Position numbers and translations under genes: made by a program
Assembly (NCBI RefSeq): GCF_017592555.1
Contig: NZ_JAGFNS010000013.1
Coordinates: 62,001 to 126,000, forward strand
From: Actinoplanes flavus
GTDB lineage: Bacteria > Actinomycetota > Actinomycetes > Mycobacteriales > Micromonosporaceae
DNA length: 64,000 bases
Direction: 5' to 3'
Notes under the pieces: generated by a model
Told to the model about the DNA's origin: nothing
Databases searched by the model: none
Seen by the model: only the letters and a program-made list of their open reading frames with translations
Part shown: positions 21,528 to 31,474 of the stretch, piece by piece
Numbering within the stretch: position 1 is the first letter of the stretch
Layout: each line of letters opens with the position of its first letter

Positions 21528-21950
21528 TCAGTGGCGTCGTTTCCCGAACTGGGCGAAGAAGGCGAAGGCGACCGGGATCAACACCCAGCCGGGCCAGAAG
21601 TACTGGAGCTCACCCGAGCCCAGGCTGCTCATCGCCCAGACCAGGGTGCAGACCACGAAGATCGCCAGCATGCCGGGGAAACCGGACCGGCCCTGATGCT
21701 TCGAGACCGGCGCGGCAACCGGCTCAGAAACCCCTTCATGGGGTACGACCTGCGACTTCTCCACCGGGACGGTGCCGGGCAGGTCGTCGAGCAGGCCGTC
21801 CAGGTCCCCGTAGGTCTTCGCCGCGTAGGCCCGCTGGACGCGTTCGTCGTACTCGCTCAGATCCAGCCGGCCCTCGTCGAGCGCCGCCTTCAGCCGGTCG
21901 GCGACCTTCTGCCGGTCGCTGTCGCCGGCCCGCATCCCCTCATGCCCCAT
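21528..21950 (-). CDS. DUF1707 domain membrane protein
   Basis: Residues 5-62 are the DUF1707 domain (MRAGDSDRQKVADRLKAALD, EGRLDLSEYDERVQRAYAAK), a short helical domain common in actinobacteria whose role is unknown. Two hydrophobic segments follow near residues 93-112 (LAIFVVCTLVWAMSSL) and 118-135 (FWPGWVLIPVAFAFFA). The domain would face the cytoplasm. It lies between map and infA, where it is not a core member of the operon. Confidence 0.8.
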   Translation of the reverse strand: MGHEGMRAGDSDRQKVADRLKAALDEGRLDLSEYDERVQRAYAAKTYGDLDGLLDDLPGTVPVEKSQVVPHEGVSEPVAAPVSKHQGRSGFPGMLAIFVVCTLVWAMSSLGSGELQYFWPGWVLIPVAFAFFAQFGKRRH

Positions 21951-21984
21951 GCGTCACAGCATGCCAGGAACGGACCACCGCGAT

Positions 21985-22818
21985 CTATGGCTGCCGGGCG
22001 GTCACCAGTTCACCCAGACGGGCGCGCCCGCCGTCCGGGGCCGTGGTCACCCAGACCCCGTCCTCCATCAGCGCCATGGTGTGCTCGACGTGCGCGGCCC
22101 GCGACCCGTCCCGGGTCACCACCGTCCAGCCGTCCTCCAGCTCCACCGTCCGCGGTGAGCCCATCGTGATCATCGGCTCGATCGCCAGGGCCAGGCCCAC
22201 CTCGAGACGGATGCCCCGGCCCGGCTTGCCGTGGTTGAGCACGTGCGGGTCCTGGTGCATCTCGGTGCCGATGCCGTGGCCGCCGTAGCCGTCGACGATC
22301 CCGTACCGGCCGGCCTTGCGGATCGACCGCTCGATGTTGAACGAGATGTCGGTCAGCCTGCCCCGGCCGTTGGCGATGCCGCGGGCCGCCGCGGCGATCC
22401 CGGCCCACATCGCGTCCTCGGCCACCTCGGCCATCCGCAGCAGCGCCGGGTCGGTCTCGCCCACCCCGACCGTGATCGCCGAGTCGCCGTGCCAGCCCTC
22501 CAGGATCGCGCCGCAGTCCAGCGAGATCAGATCGCCCTCCCGCAGCACCTGCCCGGCGCTCGGGATGCCGTGCACCACCTGCTCGTTCACCGACGCGCAG
22601 ATCGACGCCGGGAAGCCGTGGTAGCCCTTGAACGACGGGATGGCGCCGGCGTCCCGGATCACCTTCTCCGCGATGGCGTCCAGATCGGCGGTGGAGACAC
22701 CCGGCGCGACCGCTGCGCGCATCGCGTCCAGAGCCGCGGCGACGACCAGACCGGCCGCCCGCATCTTCTCGATCTGCTCGGGCGTCTTCAGCTGAATGTT
22801 CAGCTCTTGGCGGCGCAT
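21985..22818 (-). CDS. map: Methionine aminopeptidase type I
   Basis: Map removes the initiator methionine from nascent proteins using two metal ions. The 277-residue protein shows the ligand set in order: ISLDCGAILEGWHGDSAIT (two aspartates), GGHGIGTEMHQDP (histidine), LAIEPMITMG (glutamate) and AHVEHTMAL (last glutamate). It lies downstream of adk, the common gene order, but a strong hairpin stands between them. Confidence 0.95.
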   Translation of the reverse strand: MRRQELNIQLKTPEQIEKMRAAGLVVAAALDAMRAAVAPGVSTADLDAIAEKVIRDAGAIPSFKGYHGFPASICASVNEQVVHGIPSAGQVLREGDLISLDCGAILEGWHGDSAITVGVGETDPALLRMAEVAEDAMWAGIAAAARGIANGRGRLTDISFNIERSIRKAGRYGIVDGYGGHGIGTEMHQDPHVLNHGKPGRGIRLEVGLALAIEPMITMGSPRTVELEDGWTVVTRDGSRAAHVEHTMALMEDGVWVTTAPDGGRARLGELVTARQP

Positions 22819-22854
22819 GGCGGTGAGCCTAACCCTCTTCGTCCTAGAAATGCC

Positions 22855-22880
22855 GCCGCCCCGGGAGACCCCGGGGCGGC
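22855..22880 (-). terminator. Hairpin after adk
   Basis: An 11-bp GC stem (22855-22865 with 22870-22880), 4-nt loop, 21 bp past the adk stop, with CATTTCTAG shortly downstream on the minus strand. It may terminate or attenuate before map. Confidence 0.6.
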
Positions 22881-22901
22881 TCGGTGACTCGATCGGCGGA
22901 A

Positions 22902-23555
22902 TCAGCCGCCGTACGACCGGAGAGCGTCGATCGCGCGCACGGTGACGTCCTCCACCGGGCCGGTGGCGTCGATGCCCACCAGCTTGCCCTGGGCGCCGTA
23001 GAAGTCGACCAGGGGCGCGGTCTTGTCCGCGTACTCCACGAGACGGTTGGCGATCGTCTCGGCCTTGTCGTCGTCGCGCTGGAACAGCTCGCTGCCGCAG
23101 CGGTCGCAGATGTCCGGCTTGCTGGTCGGGTCGAACTCGACGTGCCAGATCTTGCCGCAGCCCCGGCAGGTACGCCGGCCGGACAGTCGCCGGATGACCT
23201 CGTCGTCGTCGACCACGAGCTCCATCACGATGTCCAGCGCCGTGCCCAGGTCCGCCAGCAGCTTGTCCAGGGCCGAGGCCTGCGGCACGGTACGCGGGAA
23301 GCCGTCGAGCAGGAAGCCGTCGCTCGCGTCCGGCTCGGCGAGCCGGTCGCGCACCATGTTGATGGTGACCTCGTCCGGAACCAGCTGCCCGGCGTCCATG
23401 TAGCGCTTGGCCTCGACGCCCAGCGGCGTCCCCTGCGACACGTTCGCCCGGAAGATGTCCCCGGTCGAGATCTTCGGTACGGCGAGATGGGCGGCGATGA
23501 ACTCAGCCTGGGTCCCCTTGCCGGCCCCCGGGGGGCCCACCAGTACCAGCCGCAC
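22902..23555 (-). CDS. adk: Adenylate kinase
   Basis: Adk interconverts ATP plus AMP with two ADP. The 217-residue protein has the P-loop [10 protein letters not shown] at residues 8-17, [10 protein letters not shown] for AMP binding, and a long LID with a zinc knuckle (CRGCGKIWH and CDRCGSEL). Four-cysteine LIDs stabilise the enzyme in Gram-positive lineages. The start is GTG at 23555. It lies 71 bp after secY. Confidence 0.96.
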   Translation of the reverse strand: MRLVLVGPPGAGKGTQAEFIAAHLAVPKISTGDIFRANVSQGTPLGVEAKRYMDAGQLVPDEVTINMVRDRLAEPDASDGFLLDGFPRTVPQASALDKLLADLGTALDIVMELVVDDDEVIRRLSGRRTCRGCGKIWHVEFDPTSKPDICDRCGSELFQRDDDKAETIANRLVEYADKTAPLVDFYGAQGKLVGIDATGPVEDVTVRAIDALRSYGG

Positions 23556-23626
23556 CTACATCGCCTCGCTTCGGTCCTGAGAAACCACGCCCACCGACGC
23601 CAGAGCCCCCCGGCCCCGCGTCGCCA

Positions 23627-24967
23627 CTACCGGAGGAACCCTTCGTAGTTCCGCTGCATGAGTTGGCTCTCGATCTGCTTCACCGTCTCCAGACCCACAC
23701 CCACCATGATCAGCACCGCTGTACCACCGAACGGGAAGTTCTGGTACTGCTGCTGGTTCAGCCAGATGAAGAAGAAGTTCGGCAGGACCGAGATCAGGCC
23801 AAGGTACAGCGCACCCGGCAGGGTGATCCGGCTGAGGATGAAGTCCAGGTAGTCGGCGGTCGGCTTGCCCGGGCGGATACCCGGAACAAAACCACCGTAC
23901 TTCTTCATGTTCTCCGCGACCTCAGTCGGGTTGAACGTGATCGACACGTAGAAGTACGTGAAGAAGATGATCAGCAGGAAGTAGACCGCGATGTAGAGCC
24001 AGTGGGTCGGGTTGGCCAGGTAGTTCTGGATCCAGATCTGGTAGCCCTTGAGCTTGTTCTGGTCGAAGAACTGCAGGTACAGCTGCGGCAGGTAGAGCAG
24101 CGAGGACGCGAAGATGACCGGGACGACACCCGCCTGGTTCACCTTGAGCGGGATGTAGGTGGAGGTGCCGCCGTACATCCGCCGGCCGATCATGCGCTTG
24201 GCGTACTGGACCGGGATCCGGCGCTGCGCCTGCTCGATGAAGACGACCAGCGCGATGATGACCAGGACCAGGCCGATCACCAGGAAGAACTTGGCGGTGC
24301 CGCTGGACTCCTTGATGCTCCAGCCCTCACCGGGGAGGCGGGCCGCGATCGAGGTGAAGATCAGGACGGACATGCCGTTGCCGACACCGCGGTCGGTGAT
24401 CAGCTCGCCGAGCCACATGACCACACCGGTGCCGGCGGTCATCGTCATCACGAGCAGGCTCAGGGTGAGCCACATCGGGATGCCGGTGTTCTCGGGGATG
24501 ATCTGGTAGGCCGGGTCGTCCTGGTCGCACATGTTGTTGAACAGCTGACCGGTACGGGCGAGCGCCACGAACGCCGACGCCTGGAGCACGGCGAGGCCGA
24601 GCGTCAGGTAGCGGGTGTACTGCGTGATCTTCGCCTGGCCGGACTGACCCTCCTTGCGGAGCTGCTCCAACCGCGGGATGACCACGGTGAGCAGCTGCAG
24701 GATGATCGACGCCGTGATGTACGGCATGATGCCCAGCGCGAACACGGACAACTGCAGGAGCGCGCCGCCGCTGAACAGGTTCAGCAGGTTGAGGACGCCG
24801 TTCGTGTCGGACTCGGTGAGCTTGATGCAGGCCTGAACGTTGGAGTACGACACGCCCGGACTGGGCAATGTGGCACCGAAACGGTAGATCCCCACAATCG
24901 CTACCGTGAAGAGTAGCTTCTTCCGCAGGTCAGGCGTCCGAAGCGCGCTCGAGAAGGCGGACAACAA
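23627..24967 (-). CDS. secY: Protein translocase subunit SecY
   Basis: SecY is the ten-helix channel of the Sec translocon. Motifs include LRTPDLRKKLLFTVAIVGIY, the plug and helix 2 region (LLNLFSGGALLQLSVFALGI), and ITLPGALYLGLI near the C-terminus. I place the start at TTG 24967 (or 24964) because GGAGG lies five bases before it and the protein then begins LLSAFSSALRTPDL with normal length (446 residues); reading further upstream adds an unrelated 53-residue N-terminus. SecE is encoded at 53.6 kb. Confidence 0.93.
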   Translation of the reverse strand: MLSAFSSALRTPDLRKKLLFTVAIVGIYRFGATLPSPGVSYSNVQACIKLTESDTNGVLNLLNLFSGGALLQLSVFALGIMPYITASIILQLLTVVIPRLEQLRKEGQSGQAKITQYTRYLTLGLAVLQASAFVALARTGQLFNNMCDQDDPAYQIIPENTGIPMWLTLSLLVMTMTAGTGVVMWLGELITDRGVGNGMSVLIFTSIAARLPGEGWSIKESSGTAKFFLVIGLVLVIIALVVFIEQAQRRIPVQYAKRMIGRRMYGGTSTYIPLKVNQAGVVPVIFASSLLYLPQLYLQFFDQNKLKGYQIWIQNYLANPTHWLYIAVYFLLIIFFTYFYVSITFNPTEVAENMKKYGGFVPGIRPGKPTADYLDFILSRITLPGALYLGLISVLPNFFFIWLNQQQYQNFPFGGTAVLIMVGVGLETVKQIESQLMQRNYEGFLR

Positions 24968-25433
24968 CTGATCCTCCTGCGTGGTCGCCACACTCTGGGT
25001 TGCGGTATCCCGGAACTTCGGGCACACATCATTGAGCAGCCGTATAGGCCGCCAGCGGAGCACTGTATCAGCAAGGCCGAGAGCGCAACCACCGGCATCG
25101 CACCGGCCGATGTCCCAGTACAACACAAGTGTCCGGCTTCATGGCTGAACCGGGTGCTTGCGCGCCCGATCGAAATGCCCGCTCCACCCTACGGTACGGG
25201 CCGGACGGCGTCCGCAATCCATCGAAGACGGCCGCTCTCTCCATTCGGGATTCCCCTCAAACGGCCTGAGACGGCCGTCACGGCACTTTGGCCGCTCACC
25301 CGATGGGCAAGGCGTCTCCGGCGCGATCCGGGCCTCACGCGCCGCACAGGGCCGTTTACGCCACTCGGGGAACAACGGAAGAGGCCGCGGTGCCGGGTTT
25401 CCCCGGCGCCGCGGCCTCTCACCGTTTCACGCC
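24968..25433. other. Intergenic region between rplO and secY
   Basis: These 466 bp separate secY from the spc operon. The first part after rplO holds a strong hairpin (25381-25418). The middle contains short imperfect repeats (variants of cggccgt and of ttcggga/actcgggga between 25210 and 25380) with no convincing gene. A possible secY promoter on the minus strand is TACAGT at 25062-25067 preceded by TTGCGC at 25083-25088, but the spacing (15 bp) is short. Confidence 0.5.
25381..25418 (-). terminator. Terminator after rplO
   Basis: A 17-bp stem (25381-25397 with 25402-25418, one G-T pair) with a 4-nt loop, 16 bp after the rplO stop. Only a short T-containing tract follows, as is usual in high-GC genomes. 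Confidence 0.75.
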
Positions 25434-25883
25434 CTACAGCTCGGTAGCGGAACCACCGGCCGCGGCGATCTTCTCCTTGGCCGACTCGCTGAACGCGTGC
25501 GCCGAGATGGTCAGCGACACGCCGCCCAGCTCGCCCGAGCCCAGAACCTTCACCGGCTGGCCCTTGCGGACCGCGCCGGCCTCGACGAGCTCGGCCGGGC
25601 CGATCTCGCCGCCGTTCGGGAACAGCTCGGCCAGCCGGTCCAGGTTGACCACCTGGAAGACGACCTTGTTGCGGGGCCGGTTGCCCAGACCCTTGATCTT
25701 CGGGAGCCGCATGTGGATAGGCATCTGCCCACCCTCGAACGACGCCGGGGTGTTCTTCCGAGCCCCGGTGCCCTTGGTACCGCGGCCCGCGGTCTTGCCC
25801 TTCGAACCCTCACCGCGACCCACGCGGGTCTTGGCGGTCTTCGCACCGGGCGCCGGGCGAAGGTGGTGGACCTTGATCCCCAT
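25434..25883 (-). CDS. rplO: 50S ribosomal protein L15
   Basis: A 149-residue L15: [20 protein letters not shown], the glycine-rich [20 protein letters not shown] and [17 protein letters not shown]. Its start abuts the rpmD stop with no gap. It is the last gene of the S10-spc operon here and is followed by a hairpin, so secY has been uncoupled from the ribosomal genes. Confidence 0.97.
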   Translation of the reverse strand: MGIKVHHLRPAPGAKTAKTRVGRGEGSKGKTAGRGTKGTGARKNTPASFEGGQMPIHMRLPKIKGLGNRPRNKVVFQVVNLDRLAELFPNGGEIGPAELVEAGAVRKGQPVKVLGSGELGGVSLTISAHAFSESAKEKIAAAGGSATEL

Positions 25884-26066
25884 TTACTCGACCTCCTCGA
25901 CAGTGACGAGGTGGTTCACGGCGAAGATCATGCCCCGAATCTCGGGACGGTCCTCCTTGACCACCACATCGTTGATCCGCTTCAGGCCGAGCGACCGCAG
26001 GGACTCCCGCTGGTTCTGCTTACGGCCGATACCGGACCGGATCTGGGTGACCTTCAAGCGCGCCAT
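25884..26066 (-). CDS. rpmD: 50S ribosomal protein L30
   Basis: A 60-residue L30 reading [20 protein letters not shown], then [15 protein letters not shown] and ending LVTVEEVE. The ATG at 26066 overlaps the rpsE stop by one base (TGATG). The frame is open further upstream but those residues are not L30. Confidence 0.96.
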   Translation of the reverse strand: MARLKVTQIRSGIGRKQNQRESLRSLGLKRINDVVVKEDRPEIRGMIFAVNHLVTVEEVE

Positions 26067-26689
26067 CAGTGCACCGCCGCTTCCGCACGCGCCGCCAGCA
26101 TGGCCGCCGGCGCCACGTCCTCGACCGGCAGGCCACGGCGAGCCGCGACCTTCTCCGGCGACTCGAGGCCCTTCAGCGCGGCCACCGTCGCGTGCACGAT
26201 GTTGATCGGGTTCGACGAGCCGAGGCTCTTCGACAGGATGTCGTGGATGCCGGCGCACTCCAGAACGGCACGCACCGGGCCACCGGCGATGACACCGGTA
26301 CCGGCGGAAGCCGGCTTGAGCAGCACGACACCCGCGGCGGCCTCGCCGGTGATCGGGTGCGGGATGGTCGCACCGATCCGCGGGACCTTGAAGAAGTGCT
26401 TCTTGGCCTCCTCGACGCCCTTGGCGATCGCCGCGGGCACCTCCTTGGCCTTTCCGTAACCGATACCGACGGTGCCGTCACCGTCGCCGACGATCACCAG
26501 GGCGGTGAAGCTGAAGCGACGACCACCCTTGACGACCTTCGCGACACGGTTGATCGCGACGACCCGCTCCAGGTGCGGGGTCTTCTCGACGGGCGCGTTG
26601 CCGCGGCCGCCCTCACGGCGGTTGTCCCTGCGGTTGCCACCCTCGGTGTTACCGCCGGACCCGCCGCCTCGGCGCTGCTGACCAGGCAT
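26066..26689 (-). CDS. rpsE: 30S ribosomal protein S5
   Basis: A 207-residue S5 with a disordered Gly/Arg/Asn-rich N-terminus (about 35 residues), then the S5 RNA-binding domain ([40 protein letters not shown]) and the C-terminal domain ([20 protein letters not shown]). S5 shapes the mRNA entry site. 13 bp after rplR. Confidence 0.97.
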   Translation of the reverse strand: MPGQQRRGGGSGGNTEGGNRRDNRREGGRGNAPVEKTPHLERVVAINRVAKVVKGGRRFSFTALVIVGDGDGTVGIGYGKAKEVPAAIAKGVEEAKKHFFKVPRIGATIPHPITGEAAAGVVLLKPASAGTGVIAGGPVRAVLECAGIHDILSKSLGSSNPINIVHATVAALKGLESPEKVAARRGLPVEDVAPAAMLAARAEAAVH

Positions 26690-26702
26690 TGGTCAATCCC
26701 TC

Positions 26703-27098
26703 CTAGAACTCGAGTCCGGCTTCGCGAGCGGCGTCCGCGAGCTTGGCGATCCGGCCCGCGTACTTGTTGCCACCCCGGTCGAAGACGACCTTGGAAATCC
26801 CCGCGGCCTTGGCGCGCTCGGCGAGGAGCGAACCGACCTTGCCGGCCTGGGCGGTCTTGTCGCCCTCGCCACCCCGGATCGAGGTGTCGAGGGTGGACGC
26901 CGAAGCCAGCGTGTGGCCCTTGAGGTCGTCGATGATCTGCGCGGTGATGTGCCGCGAGGACCGGGTGACGACAAGGCGGGGACGCTCGGCCGTACCACGG
27001 ACGTTCTTGCGGACCCGGAAGTGCCGACGCGCCTTGCCGACGGCACGCTTGGCGGCGACGCCGCCGCCGTTGCGGCGCTTGAGCAGCGTGGCGGTCAC
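26703..27098 (-). CDS. rplR: 50S ribosomal protein L18
   Basis: A 131-residue L18 with a basic N-terminus, [20 protein letters not shown] and the C-terminal [20 protein letters not shown]. It binds 5S rRNA together with L5. Its start overlaps the rplF stop by 4 bp. Confidence 0.97.
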   Translation of the reverse strand: MTATLLKRRNGGGVAAKRAVGKARRHFRVRKNVRGTAERPRLVVTRSSRHITAQIIDDLKGHTLASASTLDTSIRGGEGDKTAQAGKVGSLLAERAKAAGISKVVFDRGGNKYAGRIAKLADAAREAGLEF

Positions 27099-27634
27099 TT
27101 CTTACCTGCCTTTCCAGCCTTGCGGCGGATGACCTCGCCCTGGTACTTGACGCCCTTGCCCTTGTAGGGCTCCGGCGGACGGATCTTGCGAATGTTCGCG
27201 GAGACCTCGCCCACCAGCTGCTTGTCGATACCAGTGACGGTGAACTGGGTCGGCTTCTCGACGGAGAAGGTGATGCCCGCCGGCGCCGGAACCAGGACCG
27301 GGTGCGAGAAGCCCAGGGCGAACTCGAGGTCCTTGCCCTTGGCGGTCACGCGGTAACCGGTGCCGTTGATCTCGAGCGTCTTCTTGTAGCCCTCGGTGAC
27401 GCCGATGATCATGTTGGCGACCAGGGTACGAGAAAGGCCGTGCAGCTCCTTGGCCTTGCGCTCGTCGTTCGGGCGGTTGACGACCAGCTCGCCGCCGTCC
27501 TGCGAGACCGTGATCGGCTCGGCGACGGTGTGCGAGAGCTCGCCCTTGGGGCCCTTGACCTTGACGGTCTGCCCCGTGATGGTGACGTCGACGCCGGCCG
27601 GGACCGGGATCGACTTACGTCCGATTCGCGACAT
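27095..27634 (-). CDS. rplF: 50S ribosomal protein L6
   Basis: A 179-residue L6: [20 protein letters not shown], two repeated alpha-beta domains, and the C-terminal signature [20 protein letters not shown]. It lies near the sarcin-ricin loop. 14 bp after rpsH. Confidence 0.97.
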   Translation of the reverse strand: MSRIGRKSIPVPAGVDVTITGQTVKVKGPKGELSHTVAEPITVSQDGGELVVNRPNDERKAKELHGLSRTLVANMIIGVTEGYKKTLEINGTGYRVTAKGKDLEFALGFSHPVLVPAPAGITFSVEKPTQFTVTGIDKQLVGEVSANIRKIRPPEPYKGKGVKYQGEVIRRKAGKAGKK

Positions 27635-27648
27635 GTCTAAGTCTCCAG

Positions 27649-28056
27649 TTACCAGACGAAGGCGAGGACTTCCCCGCCCACGCTCCGCTTGCGGGCCTGC
27701 TTGTCGGTCAGCAGTCCCTGGGACGTCGAAATGATCGCGACACCGAGGCCACCGAGCACGCGGGGCAGCTCGTCGGACTTGGCGTAAACCCGCAGGCCCG
27801 GCTTCGAGACGCGCTTGATGCCGGCGAGGCTGCGCTCGCGGTTCTGGCCGTACTTGAGCTCAACGACCAGACGCTTGCCGACCGCGCCCTCCTCGGGCTC
27901 CTCAGACGTCCACGAGGCGATGTAACCCTCAGCCTTGAGGACCTCGGCGATGTTCGCCTTGATCTTCGAGTAGGGCATCGTCACCTTGTCGTGGTACGCC
28001 TGGTTGGCGTTACGCAGACGCGTGAGCATGTCTGCGATCGGGTCCGTCATCGTCAT
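27649..28056 (-). CDS. rpsH: 30S ribosomal protein S8
   Basis: A 135-residue S8: [20 protein letters not shown] at the N-terminus and [20 protein letters not shown], then [19 protein letters not shown]8 is an early 16S binder and, in E. coli, the repressor of the spc operon. It is separated from rpsN by 119 bp with a 10-bp hairpin (28141-28164). Confidence 0.97.
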   Translation of the reverse strand: MTMTDPIADMLTRLRNANQAYHDKVTMPYSKIKANIAEVLKAEGYIASWTSEEPEEGAVGKRLVVELKYGQNRERSLAGIKRVSKPGLRVYAKSDELPRVLGGLGVAIISTSQGLLTDKQARKRSVGGEVLAFVW

Positions 28057-28140
28057 GGGTATTCGTCAACCTTTCTCGCCGGGGTTCCCGAGCCGGGCTC
28101 AGGCCTACGGCGAAGCGGCATTACATTCGGGTCCGCCTGA

Positions 28141-28164
28141 CGGCCCGCCGCGGACGGCGGGCCG
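28141..28164 (-). other. Intercistronic hairpin between rpsN and rpsH
   Basis: A 10-bp GC stem (28141-28150 with 28155-28164) and 4-nt loop in an otherwise empty 119-bp gap. No T-run follows, so a processing or stability role is more likely than termination. Confidence 0.5.
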
Positions 28165-28175
28165 GAGGACGGAAG

Positions 28176-28361
28176 TTACCAGGAGGCCTTGGACACGCCG
28201 GGGAGCTCACCGCGGTGGGCCATGTCCCGCACGCAGACCCGGCACAGGCCGAACTTGCGGTAGACCGAGTGCGGACGACCGCACTTCTGGCAGCGGGTGT
28301 AGGCACGCACAGCGAACTTGGGCTTCGCGGCAGCCTTCAGGATCAGCGCCTTCTTCGCCAT
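28176..28361 (-). CDS. rpsN: 30S ribosomal protein S14, zinc-binding type
   Basis: A 61-residue short S14 (type Z) with CQKCGRPHS and [20 protein letters not shown], the four zinc-binding cysteines. Actinobacteria often also carry a longer zinc-free paralog under Zur control; none is in the window. 2 bp after rplE. Confidence 0.97.
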   Translation of the reverse strand: MAKKALILKAAAKPKFAVRAYTRCQKCGRPHSVYRKFGLCRVCVRDMAHRGELPGVSKASW

Positions 28362-28363
28362 GC

Positions 28364-28933
28364 TCAGTTCTCCTTGAACGGGAAGCCCAGGAGCTTGAGC
28401 AGCGCCCGGCCCTCGTCGTCGGTCGTGGCGGTGGTGACCACCGTGATGTCCATGCCCCGCGGCCGATCGATCCGGTCCTGATCGATCTCGTGGAACACCG
28501 ACTGCTCGGTCAGACCGAAGGTGTAGTTGCCGTGCCCGTCCAGCTTCCGGCCGTCGAGACCGCGGAAGTCACGGATACGCGGCAGCGCGATCGACAGCAG
28601 CCGGTCCAGGAACTCCCACATCCGGTCGCCGCGGAGGGTGACCTTCGCGCCGATCGGCATGCCCTCACGCAGCTTGAACTGCGCGATGGACTTGGTCGCC
28701 CGGCGCACCAGCGGCTTCTGGCCGGTGATGGTGGTCAGGTCACGGACCGCACCGTCGATCAGCTTGGAGTCCCGGGCAGCCTCGCCGACACCCATGTTCA
28801 CGACGACCTTGACCAGGCCGGGGATCTGCATGGGGTTGCCGTACTTGAACTGCTCGTTGATGGCCGGCGCGACCTCGGAGCGGTACTTCTGCTTGAGGCG
28901 CGGCAGCGTCTTGGTCTCGGTGGCGGCAGTCAT
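28364..28933 (-). CDS. rplE: 50S ribosomal protein L5
   Basis: A 189-residue L5: [40 protein letters not shown] and [24 protein letters not shown] toward the end. It binds 5S rRNA and touches P-site tRNA. The ATG overlaps the rplX stop by one base. Confidence 0.97.
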   Translation of the reverse strand: MTAATETKTLPRLKQKYRSEVAPAINEQFKYGNPMQIPGLVKVVVNMGVGEAARDSKLIDGAVRDLTTITGQKPLVRRATKSIAQFKLREGMPIGAKVTLRGDRMWEFLDRLLSIALPRIRDFRGLDGRKLDGHGNYTFGLTEQSVFHEIDQDRIDRPRGMDITVVTTATTDDEGRALLKLLGFPFKEN

Positions 28934-29247
28934 CAGAGTTCCTTACCGGTCGTACGCGCGATCCGGACCTTGTTGCCGTTCTCGTCAATCTTGTAGCCGA
29001 TTCGGGTCGGCTTGCCGTCGCCGTCCAGCACCTGCACGTTCGAGATGTGGATCGGGGCTTCCTGAGTGACGATGCCGCCGGTCTTCGAACCGCGCTGGTT
29101 CGTGCGGATGCGCTCGTGCTTCTTGACGCGGTTGACGCCCTCGACCAGGACCTTGTCCCGCGTCGGGTAGGCCGCGATGACCTTGCCCTTGGCGCCCTTG
29201 TCCTTGCCGGCGATGACGACGACCGTGTCGCCCTTCTTGATCTTCAC
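28933..29247 (-). CDS. rplX: 50S ribosomal protein L24
   Basis: A 104-residue L24 with the KOW motif [20 protein letters not shown] at the N-terminus, then [11 protein letters not shown] and [14 protein letters not shown]24 initiates 50S assembly. 2 bp after rplN. Confidence 0.97.
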   Translation of the reverse strand: MKIKKGDTVVVIAGKDKGAKGKVIAAYPTRDKVLVEGVNRVKKHERIRTNQRGSKTGGIVTQEAPIHISNVQVLDGDGKPTRIGYKIDENGNKVRIARTTGKEL

Positions 29248-29249
29248 GG

Positions 29250-29618
29250 TCAGAGCACCTCCGGCGCCAGGCTGATGATCTTCATGAACCGCTTGTCGCG
29301 CAGCTCGCGCCCGACCGGGCCGAAGATGCGGGTACCGCGGGGGTCCCCGCCGTCCTTGATGATGACGGCGGCGTTCTCGTCGAAACGGATGTACGAGCCG
29401 TCCGGACGGCGCTTCTCCTTGGCGGTGCGGACGACGACCGCCTTGACGACGTCACCCTTCTTCACACCGGCACCCGGGATGGCGTCCTTGACCGTGGCCA
29501 CGATGACGTCGCCGATGCTCGCGTAACGGCGACCGGAGCCACCGAGCACCCGGATGCACAGGATCTCCCGGGCACCCGTGTTGTCGGCGACGCGCAGTCG
29601 CGACTCCTGCTGGATCAC
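29250..29618 (-). CDS. rplN: 50S ribosomal protein L14
   Basis: A 122-residue L14: [40 protein letters not shown] and [20 protein letters not shown]. It sits at the 50S-30S interface. A 94-bp gap with an 11-bp hairpin separates it from rpsQ. Confidence 0.97.
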   Translation of the reverse strand: MIQQESRLRVADNTGAREILCIRVLGGSGRRYASIGDVIVATVKDAIPGAGVKKGDVVKAVVVRTAKEKRRPDGSYIRFDENAAVIIKDGGDPRGTRIFGPVGRELRDKRFMKIISLAPEVL

Positions 29619-29682
29619 GTCTGTCTCCTATGTCTGCCAGTTCTCCGGGCCGCAGGCCCGAAGCTTGGCGGAACGATGGTCC

Positions 29683-29708
29683 GCTGGGCCGGCCGGAGCC
29701 GGCCCAGC
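29683..29708 (-). other. Intercistronic hairpin between rpsQ and rplN
   Basis: An 11-bp GC stem (29683-29693 with 29698-29708), 4-nt loop, just past the rpsQ stop. No T-run follows; probably a processing or partial-termination element at the S10/spc boundary. Confidence 0.55.
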
Positions 29709-29712
29709 GCAC

Positions 29713-29988
29713 TCACTTGGCCTTTTCGAGGATCTCCACGATGCGCCACCGCTTGGTGGCGGAGAGCGGACGAGTCTCCATGATCGAAACCCGGTCGCCG
29801 ACGCCGGCCGAGTTCTGCTCGTCGTGCACCTTCAGCTTGCGGGTACGGCGGATGACCTTGCCGTACAGCGCGTGCTTGACGCGGTCCTCGACCTCGACGA
29901 CGACGGTCTTGTCCATCTTGTCGCTGACCACGAGACCCTCACGCACCTTGCGCTGAGCGCGCGGAGCGGTGGTGGTGTTCTCACTCAT
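29713..29988 (-). CDS. rpsQ: 30S ribosomal protein S17
   Basis: A 91-residue S17 with [20 protein letters not shown] and [20 protein letters not shown]. It is an OB-fold 16S binder. The start overlaps the rpmC stop by 4 bp. It is the last gene of what would be the classical S10 operon. Confidence 0.97.
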   Translation of the reverse strand: MSENTTTAPRAQRKVREGLVVSDKMDKTVVVEVEDRVKHALYGKVIRRTRKLKVHDEQNSAGVGDRVSIMETRPLSATKRWRIVEILEKAK

Positions 29989-30218
29989 GCCGTCACCTCA
30001 TCCGGCGCGACCGAGAGCCCAAGCTCGCGCTCACGCATGATCGTGTAGATCTTCGCGATGTCCTTGCGGACGACCTGCAGTCGACGGTGATTGTCGAGCT
30101 GCCCGGTCGCGCGCTGCACACGAAGGTTGAACAGCTCCGCCTTGGCCTCCCGCAGCTTCGCGACCAGCTCCTCTTCAGGAAGCTCGCGCAGCTCGGCTGC
30201 CTTAACGCCCGCTGCCAT
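29985..30218 (-). CDS. rpmC: 50S ribosomal protein L29
   Basis: A 77-residue two-helix protein: [56 protein letters not shown]. It lies at the polypeptide exit and helps dock trigger factor and SRP. One-base overlap with rplP. Confidence 0.97.
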   Translation of the reverse strand: MAAGVKAAELRELPEEELVAKLREAKAELFNLRVQRATGQLDNHRRLQVVRKDIAKIYTIMRERELGLSVAPDEVTA

Positions 30219-30643
30219 CAGCTTTCACCCACTTCGCGCGTCACGATGCGGCACTTCATCGGGAGCTTGTGGATCGCGCGGCGCATCGCCTCACGCGCGA
30301 CCGTCTCGTTCGGGAAGGACATCTCGAAGAGGATGCGACCCGGCTTGACGTTCGCGACCCACCACTCCGGAGAACCCTTACCGGAACCCATCCGGGTCTC
30401 GGCCGGCTTCTTGGTCAGAGCCTGGTCCGGGAAAATCGAGATCCAGACCTTGCCACCACGCTTGATGTGGCGGGTCATCGCGATACGCGCCGACTCGATC
30501 TGCCGGTTCGTCACGTACGCGGGCTCCAGCGCCTGGATACCGAACTCGCCGAAGACGACCCGGTTGCCGCCCTTGGACGCGCCACTGCGGTCCGGGTGGT
30601 GCGGCTTGCGGAAGCCCTTCGGGGGCTTACGCGGCATCAGCAT
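30218..30643 (-). CDS. rplP: 50S ribosomal protein L16
   Basis: A 141-residue L16 starting [20 protein letters not shown], with [20 protein letters not shown], the signature [20 protein letters not shown] and [18 protein letters not shown]16 positions the A-site tRNA; its loop is the site of evernimicin/avilamycin resistance changes in other bacteria. 3 bp after rpsC. Confidence 0.97.
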   Translation of the reverse strand: MLMPRKPPKGFRKPHHPDRSGASKGGNRVVFGEFGIQALEPAYVTNRQIESARIAMTRHIKRGGKVWISIFPDQALTKKPAETRMGSGKGSPEWWVANVKPGRILFEMSFPNETVAREAMRRAIHKLPMKCRIVTREVGES

Positions 30644-30646
30644 GGC

Positions 30647-31474
30647 TCAGCCCTCCTGCTGCGTTTCAGCCGCAGCCGGAGCAGCGGCGGTGTTGTCGGC
30701 GGACGCCTGGGCCTGAGCGGCCCGGCCGGCCTCGGTGCCGCCCGCGGTCGTGCCGGACGAACCGGAACGGCCACGACGCGGACGCTCGGCACGGTCGGCA
30801 CGGTCCCGGCGCGGACGAGCCGGCGCCTCGGTGACGACCTCACGACCCGGAACGGCGTCGCCCTTGTAGATCCAGACCTTCACGCCGATGCGGCCGAACG
30901 TGGTACGGGCCTCGAAGAAGCCGTACTCGATGTTGGCACGCAGCGTGTGAAGCGGAACGCGACCCTCACGGTAGAACTCCGTGCGGCTCATCTCCGCGCC
31001 GCCGAGACGGCCGGAGACCTGCACCCGGATGCCCTTGCAGATCGGGTTCTTCATGGCCGACTGCATCGCCTTGCGCATCGCCCGCCGGAAGCTGACCCGG
31101 GAGGACAGCTGCTCGGCGACACCCTGCGCGACCAGCTGGGCATCCGACTCGGGGCTCTTCACCTCGAGGATGTTCAGCTGGACCTGCTTGCCGGTGAGCT
31201 TCTCGAGCTTCCCGCGGATCTTGTCGGCCTCCGCACCCTTACGGCCGATGACGATGCCCGGCCGGGCGGTGTGGATGTCGACGCGGACCCGGTCCCGGGT
31301 GCGCTCGATGTCCACCTTGGAGATGCCGGCACGCTCGAGGCCCTGGGACATCATGCGGCGGATCTTGACGTCCTCGCCGATGTAGTCCTTGTAGAGCTTG
31401 TCCGCGAACCAGCGGCTCTTCCAGTCGGTGGAAATGCCGAGGCGGAACCCGGTGGGGTGAACCTTCTGACCCAT
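30647..31474 (-). CDS. rpsC: 30S ribosomal protein S3
   Basis: A 275-residue S3: [20 protein letters not shown], the KH domain ([20 protein letters not shown]) and the C-terminal domain up to [20 protein letters not shown]. The last 60 residues are an Arg/Ala/Gly-rich tail typical of actinobacterial S3. The ATG at 31474 overlaps the rplV stop by one base. Confidence 0.96.
   Translation of the reverse strand: MGQKVHPTGFRLGISTDWKSRWFADKLYKDYIGEDVKIRRMMSQGLERAGISKVDIERTRDRVRVDIHTARPGIVIGRKGAEADKIRGKLEKLTGKQVQLNILEVKSPESDAQLVAQGVAEQLSSRVSFRRAMRKAMQSAMKNPICKGIRVQVSGRLGGAEMSRTEFYREGRVPLHTLRANIEYGFFEARTTFGRIGVKVWIYKGDAVPGREVVTEAPARPRRDRADRAERPRRGRSGSSGTTAGGTEAGRAAQAQASADNTAAAPAAAETQQEG

Noticed and set aside
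25139-25375. A 78-codon minus-strand frame with repeated PEWR-type segments in the rplO-secY gap
   Set aside because: The repetition comes from short DNA repeats, there is no good ribosome-binding site, and no domain. Treated as intergenic repeats.
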